Positions 28,064 through 37,560 of a stretch of DNA of 64,000 bases are shown piece after piece. Source of the stretch: Halopseudomonas pertucinogena. GTDB lineage: Bacteria > Pseudomonadota > Gammaproteobacteria > Pseudomonadales > Pseudomonadaceae. How positions within the stretch are numbered: the stretch's first letter is position 1; each line of letters starts with the position of its first letter. Below the pieces are notes generated by a model that worked only from the letters and a program-made list of their open reading frames with translations, was not told the DNA's origin and did no database searches. The position numbers and the translations under genes were made by a program. The DNA lies in assembly GCF_014646575.1 (NCBI RefSeq), contig NZ_BMNN01000001.1:62001-126000 (forward strand). Reading direction: 5' to 3'.

Positions 28064-29059
28064 ATGCATGATCCGATCATCATTCCCACCGATGAAGGCC
28101 TGTTCTGTCCGGCGGGCAGTTTTCATATTGATCCGTGGCGTCCGGTGGCGACCGCCGTGATTACCCATGCCCACGCCGACCACGCCCGCGCCGGCAGCGA
28201 GCATTATCTGGCCCAGCACCACAGCCTGCCGATCATGCGCCACCGCCTGGGGGAGCATCATTTTACCGGGTTGGATTACGGCGAGCAGCGGCGTTTCGGT
28301 GCCATCACGCTGAGCCTGCACCCGGCCGGCCATGTGCTGGGCAGCGCTCAGGTTCGGCTGGCCCATGATGATGGTCGCGTCTGGGTGGTGACCGGTGATT
28401 ACAAACGCGACCCTGATCCTACCTGTGCGCCCTTTGAAGTTATCCCCTGCGATACGCTGATCACCGAGGCGACCTTTGCCTTGCCCTGCTACCGCTGGCC
28501 GCCGGTGGAGCGGGTGGGGGAGCAGATCTGGCAGTGGTGGGCGGCGCATCCTGATCGGCCCTGCATTCTCTTTACCTACGCGCTGGGCAAGGCGCAGCGG
28601 GTACTGGCAGCGCTGACGGCCCATACCGATCGCCCGGTTCTTGTTCATGGTGCGATGGTGGCGATGACGGAGATCTACCGGCAGGCCGGTGTGCAGATGC
28701 TGCAGACTATTCCTGTTACCGAGCTGCCCTCCGATCATGATTTTGCCGGTGAGCTGATTCTCGCGCCGCCCTCGGCCGCCGGTTCGCCCTGGATGCGCCG
28801 CTTCCGCAATGCCAGCACCGGCTTTGCCTCCGGCTGGATGCGCATCCGCGGTAACCGCCGCCGGCGCGGTTATGACTATGGTTTCGAGCTGAGCGATCAC
28901 GCCGACTGGCCGGCCTTGCTGCGCACCATCCGCGAGTGTGGCGCCCGCACTGTGCTGACCACGCACGGTCGCAGCGATGATCTGGTGCGCTATCTGCGCG
29001 AGCACGAGGGCATCGAAGCCCATGAGCTGGAAACCCTCTATGGCGGCGAGGACGACTGA
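28064..29059 (+). CDS. Ligase-associated DNA exonuclease (metallo-beta-lactamase/beta-CASP)
   Basis: 331 residues from ATG 28064 (MHDPIIIPTDEGLFC). The MBL metal motif THAHADHARAG lies near residue 30, and further metal ligands are in VVTGDYKRDPDPT and SDHADWPAL. It matches the small SNM1-like exonucleases encoded with bacterial ATP-dependent ligases. It starts a four-gene operon: its stop overlaps the ligase start (GACTGATGC). An upstream frame to 28010 exists but has no good start. Two broken pieces of this gene lie at 17261 and 22783. Confidence 0.92.
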   Translation: MHDPIIIPTDEGLFCPAGSFHIDPWRPVATAVITHAHADHARAGSEHYLAQHHSLPIMRHRLGEHHFTGLDYGEQRRFGAITLSLHPAGHVLGSAQVRLAHDDGRVWVVTGDYKRDPDPTCAPFEVIPCDTLITEATFALPCYRWPPVERVGEQIWQWWAAHPDRPCILFTYALGKAQRVLAALTAHTDRPVLVHGAMVAMTEIYRQAGVQMLQTIPVTELPSDHDFAGELILAPPSAAGSPWMRRFRNASTGFASGWMRIRGNRRRRGYDYGFELSDHADWPALLRTIRECGARTVLTTHGRSDDLVRYLREHEGIEAHELETLYGGEDD

Positions 29060-30654
29060 TGCAGGCCTTCGCCGAACTTTATACCGCGCTGGATTCAACC
29101 ACCCGGACCCAGGCCAAGCTGGATGAACTGACGGCCTACTTTGACGGCGTCGATCCCCATGACGGCGCCTGGGCGGTGTACATACTGACTGGCCGCCGCA
29201 TGAAGCGCCTGGTCGGTCCCCGCCGGCTGCGCGAGTGGCTGGCCGAGGCCAGTGGGTTGCCGGACTGGCTGGTTGAGGAAACCTACCAGCACGTGGGTGA
29301 CCTGGCCGAAACCATCAGCCTGCTGATGGAAGACGACAGTGAGCGGCCGGCGGTGCAGGGCAGCTTCGCCGAATGGGTTGAGCAGAGCATTCTCAGCCTG
29401 CGCGATCTGGAGGAGGAGCAGCGCAAGGAACATGTCATCGCACTGTGGCGCACGTTGCCGCGCCACGCCTGCTTTCTGTACAACAAGTTGTTGACCGGCA
29501 GCCTGCGGGTCGGTGTCTCCCGCGGTCTGGTGGAGCGCGCCCTGGCGGCGCTCAGTGGCAAGCCCCGGGCCTTGATAGCGCGCCGCCTGATGGGTGAGTT
29601 CGAGCCCAGCGCCGAATTCTATCAGCGGTTGTTTGATGAGGAGCACCGGGAGGAGCGCCAGGGCCAGCCCTATCCCTTTTTTCTCGCGTCGCCTCTGGAG
29701 GGTGATCCTTCTGATTTGGGTGACCTGAGCCACTGGCTGGCTGAATGGAAGTGGGACGGCATCCGCGCCCAGTTGATTGCCCGGCCCGGCGGTATCTGGC
29801 TCTGGTCCCGTGGCGAAGAACCCATGGGTGGGCGCTTCCCCGAGGTGGAGGAAGCCGCGTTGGCGCTGCCGGAGGTGGTGCTTGATGGTGAGCTGCTGGC
29901 ATGGGATGAGCAGGTATTGCCCTTCTCGCAGATGCAGCGGCGCATTCAACGCAAGACCGTAGGGCCGAAGCTGCTCAAGGAAGTTCCCGTAGTGTTTCTG
30001 GCCTATGATCTGCTGGAATATCAGGGTGAAGACTGGCGGGAGCGTCCCCTTGAGGAGCGTCGCATTGCCCTGCAAGCCGTGGTGGAGCAAGCCGCGCAGC
30101 CCGCGCTGCGCCTGAGTCCGATAACCGACGCCCGCGATTGGCCGGCGCTGGCGGCTCTCCGCGAAGGCAGCCGCGAGCGCGGCGTCGAGGGCCTGATGCT
30201 CAAGCGTCGCGCCAGCCCCTATCGCAGCGGGCGGGTGCGGGGCGATTGGTGGAAGTGGAAGATCGATCCGCTGACTATCGATGTCGTGCTGCTCTACGCT
30301 CAGCCGGGGCATGGCCGGCGCGCCAACCTGTATACCGACTACACCCTGGCCGTGCGGGACGGCGAGAATCTGGTGCCCATCGCCAAGGCCTACTCGGGGC
30401 TGACCGACAAGGAGATCCAGCAGCTGGATCACTGGATCCGGCGTAATACCGTGGAAAAATTCGGCCCGGTGCGCTCGCTCAAGCCCCAGCAGGTGCTGGA
30501 AATTGCCTTCGAGGGGATTCAGCCTTCGCCCCGGCACAAGTCAGGCATCGCGTTGCGTTTTCCGCGCATTGTTCGCTGGCGGCAGGACAAGCCGGTCGAG
30601 GAGGCCGATACCCTCGACCAGGTCAGAGAGCTGTTGCGCATCTATGGCAGCTGA
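29059..30654 (+). CDS. ATP-dependent DNA ligase
   Basis: 531 residues. After an N-terminal helical DNA-binding domain (~1-205), the adenylation domain carries the nucleotidyl lysine in EWKWDGIRAQ (KxDG, near residue 231). Further ligase motifs are DGELLAW (III), EGLMLKRR (IV) and WWKWK (V), followed by an OB domain with KAYSGLTDKEI. It seals nicks with ATP, unlike the essential NAD ligase. It lies between the exonuclease and helicase genes and overlaps both, forming the known ligase-exonuclease-helicase-phosphoesterase repair cluster. Confidence 0.95.
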   Translation: MQAFAELYTALDSTTRTQAKLDELTAYFDGVDPHDGAWAVYILTGRRMKRLVGPRRLREWLAEASGLPDWLVEETYQHVGDLAETISLLMEDDSERPAVQGSFAEWVEQSILSLRDLEEEQRKEHVIALWRTLPRHACFLYNKLLTGSLRVGVSRGLVERALAALSGKPRALIARRLMGEFEPSAEFYQRLFDEEHREERQGQPYPFFLASPLEGDPSDLGDLSHWLAEWKWDGIRAQLIARPGGIWLWSRGEEPMGGRFPEVEEAALALPEVVLDGELLAWDEQVLPFSQMQRRIQRKTVGPKLLKEVPVVFLAYDLLEYQGEDWRERPLEERRIALQAVVEQAAQPALRLSPITDARDWPALAALREGSRERGVEGLMLKRRASPYRSGRVRGDWWKWKIDPLTIDVVLLYAQPGHGRRANLYTDYTLAVRDGENLVPIAKAYSGLTDKEIQQLDHWIRRNTVEKFGPVRSLKPQQVLEIAFEGIQPSPRHKSGIALRFPRIVRWRQDKPVEEADTLDQVRELLRIYGS

Positions 30655-33118
30655 TACCTCGGTGGATGGCCTCCAGGCAATTGAAGACTGGTTCGCCCGC
30701 CAGGGCTGGCAGCCTGCGCTTTTTCAGCGGCGCAGCTGGGCGGCCTTCCGCGCCGGGCAGTCCGGTCTGATTCATGCCTCGACCGGCTCCGGCAAGACCC
30801 TGGCTGCCTGGCTCGGCCCGGTTTCCCTGGCGCTGGAGCAGGGCAGGGCACCTGCCGGCTTGCGGGTGTTGTGGATTACCCCGCTGCGGGCGCTGGCCTC
30901 GGATACGGCGGGCAATCTGCAACAGGCGGTGGACGGGCTGGGGCTGGATTGGCAGGTGGAGACCCGCACCGGCGACACCAGCGCCAGCGTACGGGCACGG
31001 CAGCGGCGCAAGCTGCCCCAGGCCCTGGTCACCACCCCGGAAAGTCTGTCCGTACTGCTGTCTTACCGCAACGTGGAGGAGAGTTTCCGCCAGCTGGATG
31101 CGGTCATCGTCGATGAATGGCACGAGTTGCTCGGCAGCAAGCGCGGTGTGCAGCTGCAACTGTGCCTGGCATGGTTGCGCGCGCGCCGTCCGGGTCTGCC
31201 GGTGTGGGGGCTCTCGGCAACCCTAGGCAACCTGGATGAGGCCATGCAGGTGCTGCTCGGTGAGGGCGCCGCGCCGGGCGTCAGTATTGCCGGCGACACC
31301 CACAAGACGCTGGCCGTGCGCGGCCTGATTCCGGCGACGCTGGAGCGCTTTCCCTGGGGCGGCCATCTGGGGCTGGCGCAGCTGGAGGGCGTGCTGGACT
31401 ACCTGGAGCAGGGCGATACCGCGCTGCTGTTCACCAACACCCGATCCCAGGCCGAGCTGTGGTTCGAGTCAGTACTCAAGGCGCGCATGGACTGGCTGAC
31501 CCAGCTGGCGCTGCACCACGGCTCGATCGACCGCAAGCTGCGCAAGCGGATCGAGGATGGGCTGCGCGCCGGGGATTTCCGCTGTGTGGTCTGCACCTCG
31601 AGTCTGGACCTGGGGGTGGATTTCTCGCCGGTGGATCGGGTGGTGCAGGTGGGCAGCCCCAAGGGCGTGGCTCGCCTGATGCAGCGCGCCGGCCGCTCCG
31701 GCCACCAGCCCGGAGCGCCCAGCGAGATTCTCTGCGTCCCCAGCCATGCCTTCGAGCTGGTGGAGATTGCCGCCGCACGCCGCGCCTGGGCGGCGGGGCG
31801 GGTCGAGGCGCGGCGGCCGTTGCGCCTGTGTCTGGATGTGCTGGTCCAACATCTGGTGACGCTGGCGGCAGGCCCCGGCTTCCGCGCCGAACAGGCTCTG
31901 GCCGAGGCCCAGGCGACCCACGCCTTTGCCGGCCTGACCGAGGAGATGTTCAACTGGTGCCTGGTGTTCATTACCCAGGGCGGACCGGTGCTGGAGCATT
32001 ACCCGCAGTTTCATCGGGTGGTCGAACAGGACGGCCTGTACCGGGTGGAGGATACCGGCATCGCCCGCCGCCACCGCATGGCCATCGGCACCATCACCAG
32101 CGATGCGCAGATGCGGGTCAAGTTCCTGCGTGGCGGCTACCTGGGCACGGTGGAGGAGTCCTTTATCGCCCGGCTCAATCCCGGTGATGTGTTCCTGTTT
32201 TCCGGGCGGGCGCTGGAACTGATCAAGGTGCGCGATCTGGTGGCCTATGTGAAGCCCGCCTCCACCCGACGGCACAGCGTGCCCCGCTGGTACGGCGGGC
32301 GCCTGCCGCTGTCCTCCGAGCTGGCCGATACGGTGCTGGAAATACTGGAGGAGGTGGATCGGGGCATCTACCGCGACCCAGAAGTGGAGGCCGTGCGCCC
32401 GGTGCTGGAAGTGCAGCGCGAGCAGTCGGCCCTGCCGGGACGGCAGCACCTGCTGATCGAGCGCTGCCGCTCGCGGGAAGGTCACCACCTGTTCATCTTC
32501 CCCTTTGCCGGTCGGCTGGCCCATGAGGGGCTGGCGGCGCTGCTGGCCTGGCGCATCGGTCAGCTGCAGCCGGCCACTTTCTCCCTGTCGGTCAACGATT
32601 ACGGTCTGGAGCTGCTGACGCCAACCGAACCGCCCGCGCTTACCGACACCCAGTGGCGGTTGCTGCTCAGCCCGGAGCAGCTGCTGGACGATGTGCTCGC
32701 CGCGCTGAACGCCAGTGAGCTGGCGCGCCGGCAGTTCCGTGATATTGCGCGCATCAGCGGGCTGGTGTTTCAGGGCTATCCCGGGCGGGGCAAGACCGAC
32801 CGTCAGCTGCAGGCTTCCACCGGGCTGCTCTACGACACCCTGGCGCGCTACGACCCCGAGCACAAGCTGCTCGATCAGGCCCGCCGCGAAGTGATGGAAG
32901 ACCAGCTGGATATCCGCAGGCTGCGTGCCGTGCTCGAGCGCGCCGCCGAGCAGGAGCTGATCATCATGACACCGAAACACTTCTCGCCCCTGGCCTTCCC
33001 GTTGTGGGTCGATCGCCTGCGTGGCCGGCTGAGCACCGAGAACTGGCGTCAGCGCGTGCAGCGCATGCTGGTGACCCTGGAGCGCAACGCCGATCGCGTC
33101 GCGAAGAAGCGCAAATGA
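30644..33118 (+). CDS. Ligase-associated Lhr-type DEXH helicase
   Basis: 824 residues from ATG 30644, which overlaps the ligase stop by 11 bp; a longer frame to 30503 lies inside the ligase gene and is not used. Motifs: Walker A STGSGKT near residue 47, motif II DEWHE, motif III SATLGN, and motif VI QRAGRSGHQPG. After the two RecA domains comes the winged-helix and Lhr-specific C-terminal region. Lhr-type helicases move 3' to 5' on DNA and unwind DNA or DNA-RNA hybrids. Third gene of the repair operon. Confidence 0.94.
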   Translation: MAADTSVDGLQAIEDWFARQGWQPALFQRRSWAAFRAGQSGLIHASTGSGKTLAAWLGPVSLALEQGRAPAGLRVLWITPLRALASDTAGNLQQAVDGLGLDWQVETRTGDTSASVRARQRRKLPQALVTTPESLSVLLSYRNVEESFRQLDAVIVDEWHELLGSKRGVQLQLCLAWLRARRPGLPVWGLSATLGNLDEAMQVLLGEGAAPGVSIAGDTHKTLAVRGLIPATLERFPWGGHLGLAQLEGVLDYLEQGDTALLFTNTRSQAELWFESVLKARMDWLTQLALHHGSIDRKLRKRIEDGLRAGDFRCVVCTSSLDLGVDFSPVDRVVQVGSPKGVARLMQRAGRSGHQPGAPSEILCVPSHAFELVEIAAARRAWAAGRVEARRPLRLCLDVLVQHLVTLAAGPGFRAEQALAEAQATHAFAGLTEEMFNWCLVFITQGGPVLEHYPQFHRVVEQDGLYRVEDTGIARRHRMAIGTITSDAQMRVKFLRGGYLGTVEESFIARLNPGDVFLFSGRALELIKVRDLVAYVKPASTRRHSVPRWYGGRLPLSSELADTVLEILEEVDRGIYRDPEVEAVRPVLEVQREQSALPGRQHLLIERCRSREGHHLFIFPFAGRLAHEGLAALLAWRIGQLQPATFSLSVNDYGLELLTPTEPPALTDTQWRLLLSPEQLLDDVLAALNASELARRQFRDIARISGLVFQGYPGRGKTDRQLQASTGLLYDTLARYDPEHKLLDQARREVMEDQLDIRRLRAVLERAAEQELIIMTPKHFSPLAFPLWVDRLRGRLSTENWRQRVQRMLVTLERNADRVAKKRK

Positions 33119-33786
33119 GCCGCACGTTGGAGTGGGCGCTCGCGGGCGAGCGGGTCATCCTGCACGGTGACAAGGCGCTGTATTACCCGGCCCACGCCAC
33201 GCTCATGGTGGCCGATACTCACTTTGGCAAGGGCGCCTTCTTCCGTCGCAAGGGGCTGGCGGTGCCGACCGGGCAGAGCCAGGATGACCTGCAACGGTTA
33301 TCCGCCCTGATTGCGCATTTTGCACCGCAGCGTGTGATAGTACTCGGCGACTTCTTCCATCACCGGCCCAAACCCGGTGAACCTTTCCTTGAGCAGTTTC
33401 CTGGCTGGCTGGCGCGCCATGGCCATGTCCAGGTGGAGGCGGTGATTGGTAACCATGACCGGCACGCCAAAGGCATCGATATCGGCATCCCCTGGCATGC
33501 CACCCTGGATGTCGGCCCCTTTCACCTATGTCATGAGCCGCAAAGTGTGCCCGGCCGACATGTGCTGGCCGGGCATCTGCATCCGGTGTACAGCCTGTCG
33601 GCGGCGGGTGACCGGTTACGCGCCCCGGTATTCTGGTGTCGTGAGGGAGTGACGGTATTGCCGTCCTTCGGCGCTTTGACCGGCGGCTGGGATATTCAGC
33701 CGCAGGCCGGGGAGGCGGCGGTGCTGGTGGTGGAGGGCGAGTTGTATCCGATGGGGACGCGGGCGGGTGTCAGGGGGCGTTGTTAA
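33115..33786 (+). CDS. pdeM: Ligase-associated DNA damage response endonuclease PdeM
   Basis: 223 residues from ATG 33115, overlapping the helicase stop as ATGA. It is a calcineurin-like phosphoesterase: DTHFGKGAFFRRKG (metal ligands D and H), VLGDFFHH, GNHDRHA and AGHLHPVYS are all present. These match the PdeM family found with the ligase, exonuclease and helicase. Last gene of the operon; it converges with the next gene, sharing 4 bp at the ends. Confidence 0.92.
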   Translation: MSRTLEWALAGERVILHGDKALYYPAHATLMVADTHFGKGAFFRRKGLAVPTGQSQDDLQRLSALIAHFAPQRVIVLGDFFHHRPKPGEPFLEQFPGWLARHGHVQVEAVIGNHDRHAKGIDIGIPWHATLDVGPFHLCHEPQSVPGRHVLAGHLHPVYSLSAAGDRLRAPVFWCREGVTVLPSFGALTGGWDIQPQAGEAAVLVVEGELYPMGTRAGVRGRC

Positions 33787-34154
33787 AGCCCCAGATACTC
33801 CGCGATCAGAAACGCTTCACCTTTGCCTTCGTACTTGCCGAAATAGCTGACCGGCTCGCGGGTATCGTCCTCGACATAACCCACTTCACAATCTATGCCG
33901 TGTTGCTCGGCCAGGCGGTTGAACAGATCCACCGGCGGATTGAGGTGAATCTTCTTGGTCGCCGGCTGGCTGATGCCCAGCTGCCAGTCTTCACAATCGT
34001 CGCTTTCGCAGTCGTTGATCAGCGTCACCTTGTGGGCCGCATTCTCATCAGCATAGGCCTGCAGCGCCGCCTGCAATTCCGGCAGGCTCTGCCGCAGTTT
34101 CTTTTCGCGCTTTTCTTCAAGACGGTCGCAGGCGACCAGGATGTATATGAGCAT
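33783..34154 (-). CDS. Conserved acidic protein of unknown function
   Basis: 123 residues starting MLIYILVACDRLEEKREKKL. It is acidic with a Cys cluster (NDCESDDCEDWQLGI) and conserved-looking aromatics near the end (PVSYFGKYEGKGEAFLIAEY). I do not know the function. It overlaps the end of pdeM by 4 bp on the opposite strand and is divergent from the catalase gene. Confidence 0.65.
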   Translation of the reverse strand: MLIYILVACDRLEEKREKKLRQSLPELQAALQAYADENAAHKVTLINDCESDDCEDWQLGISQPATKKIHLNPPVDLFNRLAEQHGIDCEVGYVEDDTREPVSYFGKYEGKGEAFLIAEYLGL

Positions 34155-34319
34155 GGGAGTCGTCCGGGTTGAATTGGCGTAACTCTAGCATTTAAGGGCC
34201 CCGGCGGCTTAACCGCGGTGATCGCAGACAGGCGCAAAATAACCCCTGAACGCTTCGTTTGCTCCTCTTGTCCACATCTCGGGAGGGCAATCTTTTTGTT
34301 TACCCCAGAGGATGAAACG

Positions 34320-36695
34320 ATGCCGAATGACAAGAAAGGTAAAGGCGGTACCTACATTCCCGAAACCGCCTACCTCGGCACCGATGGCGGCCCCGCTTCC
34401 GCGCCCGCCAGTGCGGACCGGGCGGCAGTAAAGCAGGCCAAGGTGATCGGTGAGGTGTCTGCCAGCATGCCGCACAACGACACCAAGGCCAGCGAATATG
34501 GCCGCGCCGGTGCGCCGCCGGCGGGGTCGGTGTCGCCGGTGTTCGACGATCTGGCTGCGGCCAGTACACCGAGCGAGATGAACAGCAACGCCAAAACCGG
34601 CGGGGCAGGGCCGGTGAAGGATGGCCAGTTCAAGGACGGCTCGCTGGACAAGGACCGGGCGCCGCCGCCCCAGGGGCCGCTGACCACCAACCAGGGCGTG
34701 CTGATGGCGGATAACCAGTCCTCGCTCAAGGCCGGCCTGCGCGGTCCGGCGCTGCTCAAGGATTTCATCCTCCGCGAGAAGATCACCCACTTTGACCACG
34801 AGCGCATTCCGGAGCGGGTCGTTCATGCCCGGGGCTCGGGTGCGCATGGGTTCTTTGAGGCTTTCGACAGTCTTGAGCACCTGACCTGCGCCGCGCCCTT
34901 TGCCGAAAAAGGTAAGAAGACGCCAGTGTTCGTGCGCTTCTCCACCGTGGCCGGTGAGCGCGGCTCCAAGGACACCGCCCGTGACGTGCGCGGTTTTGCC
35001 ATCAAGTTCTACACCGATCAGGGCAACTGGGATCTGGTGGCCAACAACATGCCGGTGTTCTTCATTCAGGATGCGATCAAATTCCCGGATCTGGTGCATG
35101 CGGTGAAGCCCGAGCCGCACCATGCCATGCCCCAGGCGGCCTCGGCTCACGACACCTTCTGGGACTTCGTGTCGCTGATGCCGGAAAGCACCCACATGCT
35201 GATGTGGCAGATGTCCGACCGGGCGATCCCGCGCAGCTACCGGATGATGCAGGGCTTCGGGGTGCACACCTTCCGCTTCGTCACCCGGGAGGGCAAGGCG
35301 ACCTTCGTGAAGTTTCACCTCACGCCCAAGCTGGGCACCCACTCGCTGGTGTGGGACGAGGCGGTGAAGATTGCCGGGGCTGATCCGGACTTCCACCGCC
35401 GCGACCTGTGGGAGGCGATTGATGCCGGGGAGTATCCGGAGTGGACCTTCGGCGTGCAGCTGATTCCCGAGGAGGATGCGGAGAAGTTCAGCTTCGACCT
35501 GCTGGACTCGACCAAGATCATTCCGGAGGAGCTGGTGCCGGTGACGCCGATCGGCCGGCTGGTGCTCAACCGCAACCCGGACAACTTCTTTGCCGAGACC
35601 GAGCAGGTGGCCTTCTGCGCGGCCCACGTGATTCCCGGCATCGACTTCACCAACGATCCGCTGCTGGCCGGGCGCATCCACTCCTATCAGGACACCCAGC
35701 TGCTGCGTCTGGGCGGGCCCAACTTCCACGAGATACCGATCAACGCGGCGGTGGTGCCGGTCAACAACAACCAGCGTGATGGCTTCCACCGCCAGACCAT
35801 TCACCGCGGCAAGGTAGCCTACGAGCCCAACTCCCTGGCCGGCGGCTGCCCGTTCCAGGCAGGCAATGCGGGTTTTGTGCCCTTCCCCGAGCCGGTTTCC
35901 GGGGTCGAGCTGACCGGCAAGCCGGAGAAGTTTGCCGAGCACTACAACCAGGCCCGGCTGTTCTTCAACAGCCAGACGCCGGCGGAGCAGAAGCACATCA
36001 TCGATGCCTTTGCCTTCGAGCTGGGCAAGGTGACGGTGCCGGCGGTGCGCGAGCGCACCGTATCGATGCTGCGCAACGTGACCGACGCGCTGGCGATTCC
36101 GGTAGCGAAGAAGCTCGGCATCACCAAGCTGCCGCCGCCCATGCCGCCGGCCACCGACAAGGTGTTCAAGCCTGAAGTGGAGAAGTCCGATTTCCTGTCG
36201 CTGCGGTCCTTCCCCGGCGAGGCGGGCATCCGCACCCGCAAGGTCGCCATTCTCTGCGAGGACGGCGTGGACGGGGCCGCAGTACGCAACGTGGCCGAAG
36301 CACTGATTGCCGAGGGCGCGGTGGTGCGACTGGTCAGCTCAAGACTGGGCGCGATCACCGGCGAAAGCCTGTCGGTGGAAGCGGATACGACCTATGAAGC
36401 GTCGCCTTCCGTGGTGTTCGACGCCATGGTGCTGCCCGGCGGCAAGTCGGCAGCCGAAGCCATGATGAAGAACGGGGAGGCGCTGGGCTTTGTCCGTACC
36501 CTGTTCCGCCACTGCAAACCGATGCTTGTGATAGGTGAGGGCGCGCAGGTGCTGAAGAAGGCCGATATCGACCCGACCGCAAGCTACCCCGGTGTGCATG
36601 TGGTGGCCAAGGGCGGGGATGGAACCGCGGATCTGATCGCCTCCATGATCAAGCACCGGCATTTCGAGCGGGAAACGGATCCGCCGATGGTGTGA
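34320..36695 (+). CDS. katE: Large-subunit catalase HPII
   Basis: 791 residues, the length class of HPII (E. coli 753). The start ATG 34320 follows GAGGATGAAACG. A Pro/Ala-rich leader precedes the catalase core: active His in [12 protein letters not shown], distal Asn in [14 protein letters not shown], and the haem-ligand Tyr in RIHSYQDTQ. After residue ~640 comes the flavodoxin-like/DJ-1-type C-terminal domain ([16 protein letters not shown]) that defines large catalases. It decomposes H2O2 in the cytoplasm and is usually induced in stationary phase. It is divergent from the gene at 33783-34154. Confidence 0.95.
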   Translation: MPNDKKGKGGTYIPETAYLGTDGGPASAPASADRAAVKQAKVIGEVSASMPHNDTKASEYGRAGAPPAGSVSPVFDDLAAASTPSEMNSNAKTGGAGPVKDGQFKDGSLDKDRAPPPQGPLTTNQGVLMADNQSSLKAGLRGPALLKDFILREKITHFDHERIPERVVHARGSGAHGFFEAFDSLEHLTCAAPFAEKGKKTPVFVRFSTVAGERGSKDTARDVRGFAIKFYTDQGNWDLVANNMPVFFIQDAIKFPDLVHAVKPEPHHAMPQAASAHDTFWDFVSLMPESTHMLMWQMSDRAIPRSYRMMQGFGVHTFRFVTREGKATFVKFHLTPKLGTHSLVWDEAVKIAGADPDFHRRDLWEAIDAGEYPEWTFGVQLIPEEDAEKFSFDLLDSTKIIPEELVPVTPIGRLVLNRNPDNFFAETEQVAFCAAHVIPGIDFTNDPLLAGRIHSYQDTQLLRLGGPNFHEIPINAAVVPVNNNQRDGFHRQTIHRGKVAYEPNSLAGGCPFQAGNAGFVPFPEPVSGVELTGKPEKFAEHYNQARLFFNSQTPAEQKHIIDAFAFELGKVTVPAVRERTVSMLRNVTDALAIPVAKKLGITKLPPPMPPATDKVFKPEVEKSDFLSLRSFPGEAGIRTRKVAILCEDGVDGAAVRNVAEALIAEGAVVRLVSSRLGAITGESLSVEADTTYEASPSVVFDAMVLPGGKSAAEAMMKNGEALGFVRTLFRHCKPMLVIGEGAQVLKKADIDPTASYPGVHVVAKGGDGTADLIASMIKHRHFERETDPPMV

Positions 36696-36703
36696 GCAGT
36701 GGA

Positions 36704-36732
36704 ATGCGGCCATCCGGAGAGGATGGCCGCAT
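36704..36732 (+). terminator. Strong hairpin after katE
   Basis: A 12-bp perfect stem, ATGCGGCCATCC / GGATGGCCGCAT, with a 5-base loop, 8 bp after the katE stop. No T-run follows, so it may protect the 3' end or act as a weak terminator. Confidence 0.6.
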
Positions 36733-36841
36733 ATATGGCCCCGCTGGGCGGGCCCCGGTATAAGTAGGTAGCGCCGGCGCGTTCGACGTACCGGGCGGAG
36801 GGCCGCCCGGGGGATCGCGGGCGATTTTCGAGGATTGCGCC

Positions 36842-37315
36842 ATGTACCATCGTATCGCTGTAGCAGCTTGCCTTCTGGCGGGCTGTCTCTGTATTTCCCC
36901 CGCTCATGCCGGGCCACCGGAGGGCAAGGGGCCGCCACATCACCGCGCCCATGAAAACGGACACCCCGGACATGGCAAGTCGGGGAGGGAGCATCGTCAC
37001 AGGAATGACCATTATTCCGATCGTGACCTGGTGCGCACTGTAGTCAGTGCCGGTATCTCTGCGGTGTTGGCGCGGGATTACGCACGCCAGGCAGGCCTGA
37101 CCGGTTATCGAGATCTGCCGCCGGGTATTCGCAAGAACCTCGCGCGTGGCAAACCCCTGCCTCCGGGCATCGCCAGAAAGGTCGCACCCGGTGCGTTTCT
37201 GGACCGCTTGCCCCGCCACCAGGGCTACGAGTGGCAGATGGCAGGAACGGATCTGATTCTGGTGTCGGTGGCTACCGGCGTGATTGCCGATATTCTGCTG
37301 GATGTTTTCGATTGA
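36842..37315 (+). CDS. CigR-like exported protein
   Basis: 157 residues. A signal peptide (MYHRIAVAACLLAGCLCISPAHA) is followed by a His/Gly/Pro-rich linker (residues ~24-65). The C-terminal domain shows the CigR pattern GYRDLPPGIRKNLARGKPLPPGIARK, later YEWQMAGTDLILVSVATGVI. CigR was described as an anti-virulence inner-membrane regulator in Salmonella; in other bacteria its role is unknown. A small hydrophobic segment near the C-terminus (LILVSVATGVIADILLDV) could anchor it. Single gene between katE and nirK. Confidence 0.75.
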   Translation: MYHRIAVAACLLAGCLCISPAHAGPPEGKGPPHHRAHENGHPGHGKSGREHRHRNDHYSDRDLVRTVVSAGISAVLARDYARQAGLTGYRDLPPGIRKNLARGKPLPPGIARKVAPGAFLDRLPRHQGYEWQMAGTDLILVSVATGVIADILLDVFD

Positions 37316-37408
37316 AGCCCGGTTAAGTCGGCCGGGCAAGCGTCAGCATGCTTTCCAGCAGGCCGCTCCGGCCCTGCGACAACTGACCACATTTCCCCGC
37401 ACTTTTTC

Positions 37409-37422
37409 TTGACAGCCATCAA
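37409..37422 (+). promoter_or_regulatory. Candidate ANR/DNR (FNR-type) box upstream of nirK
   Basis: TTGACAGCCATCAA fits the FNR/ANR consensus TTGAT-N4-ATCAA with one difference. It lies 139 bp before the nirK start, leaving room for a long leader if the box is centred near -41.5. Anaerobic and nitric-oxide control of nirK through such boxes is well known in denitrifying pseudomonads; that it works here is inferred. Confidence 0.75.
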
Positions 37423-37560
37423 GGGGCAGCTCAGGTGCCGCTTGTAGCCTGAGCATGAAGCTTGGGAGCGGGTGTCAAGGACGACCTTGGTCTACACCTG
37501 CGTTCCCGAGCATGTTCCGACTCTGCTCTGCAGGGTCCAATCTGATCCGGGATCGAACCT

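Noticed and set aside
33004-33114. Longer N-terminus for PdeM
   Set aside because: The extension lies inside the helicase gene; ATGA coupling at 33115 is the natural start.
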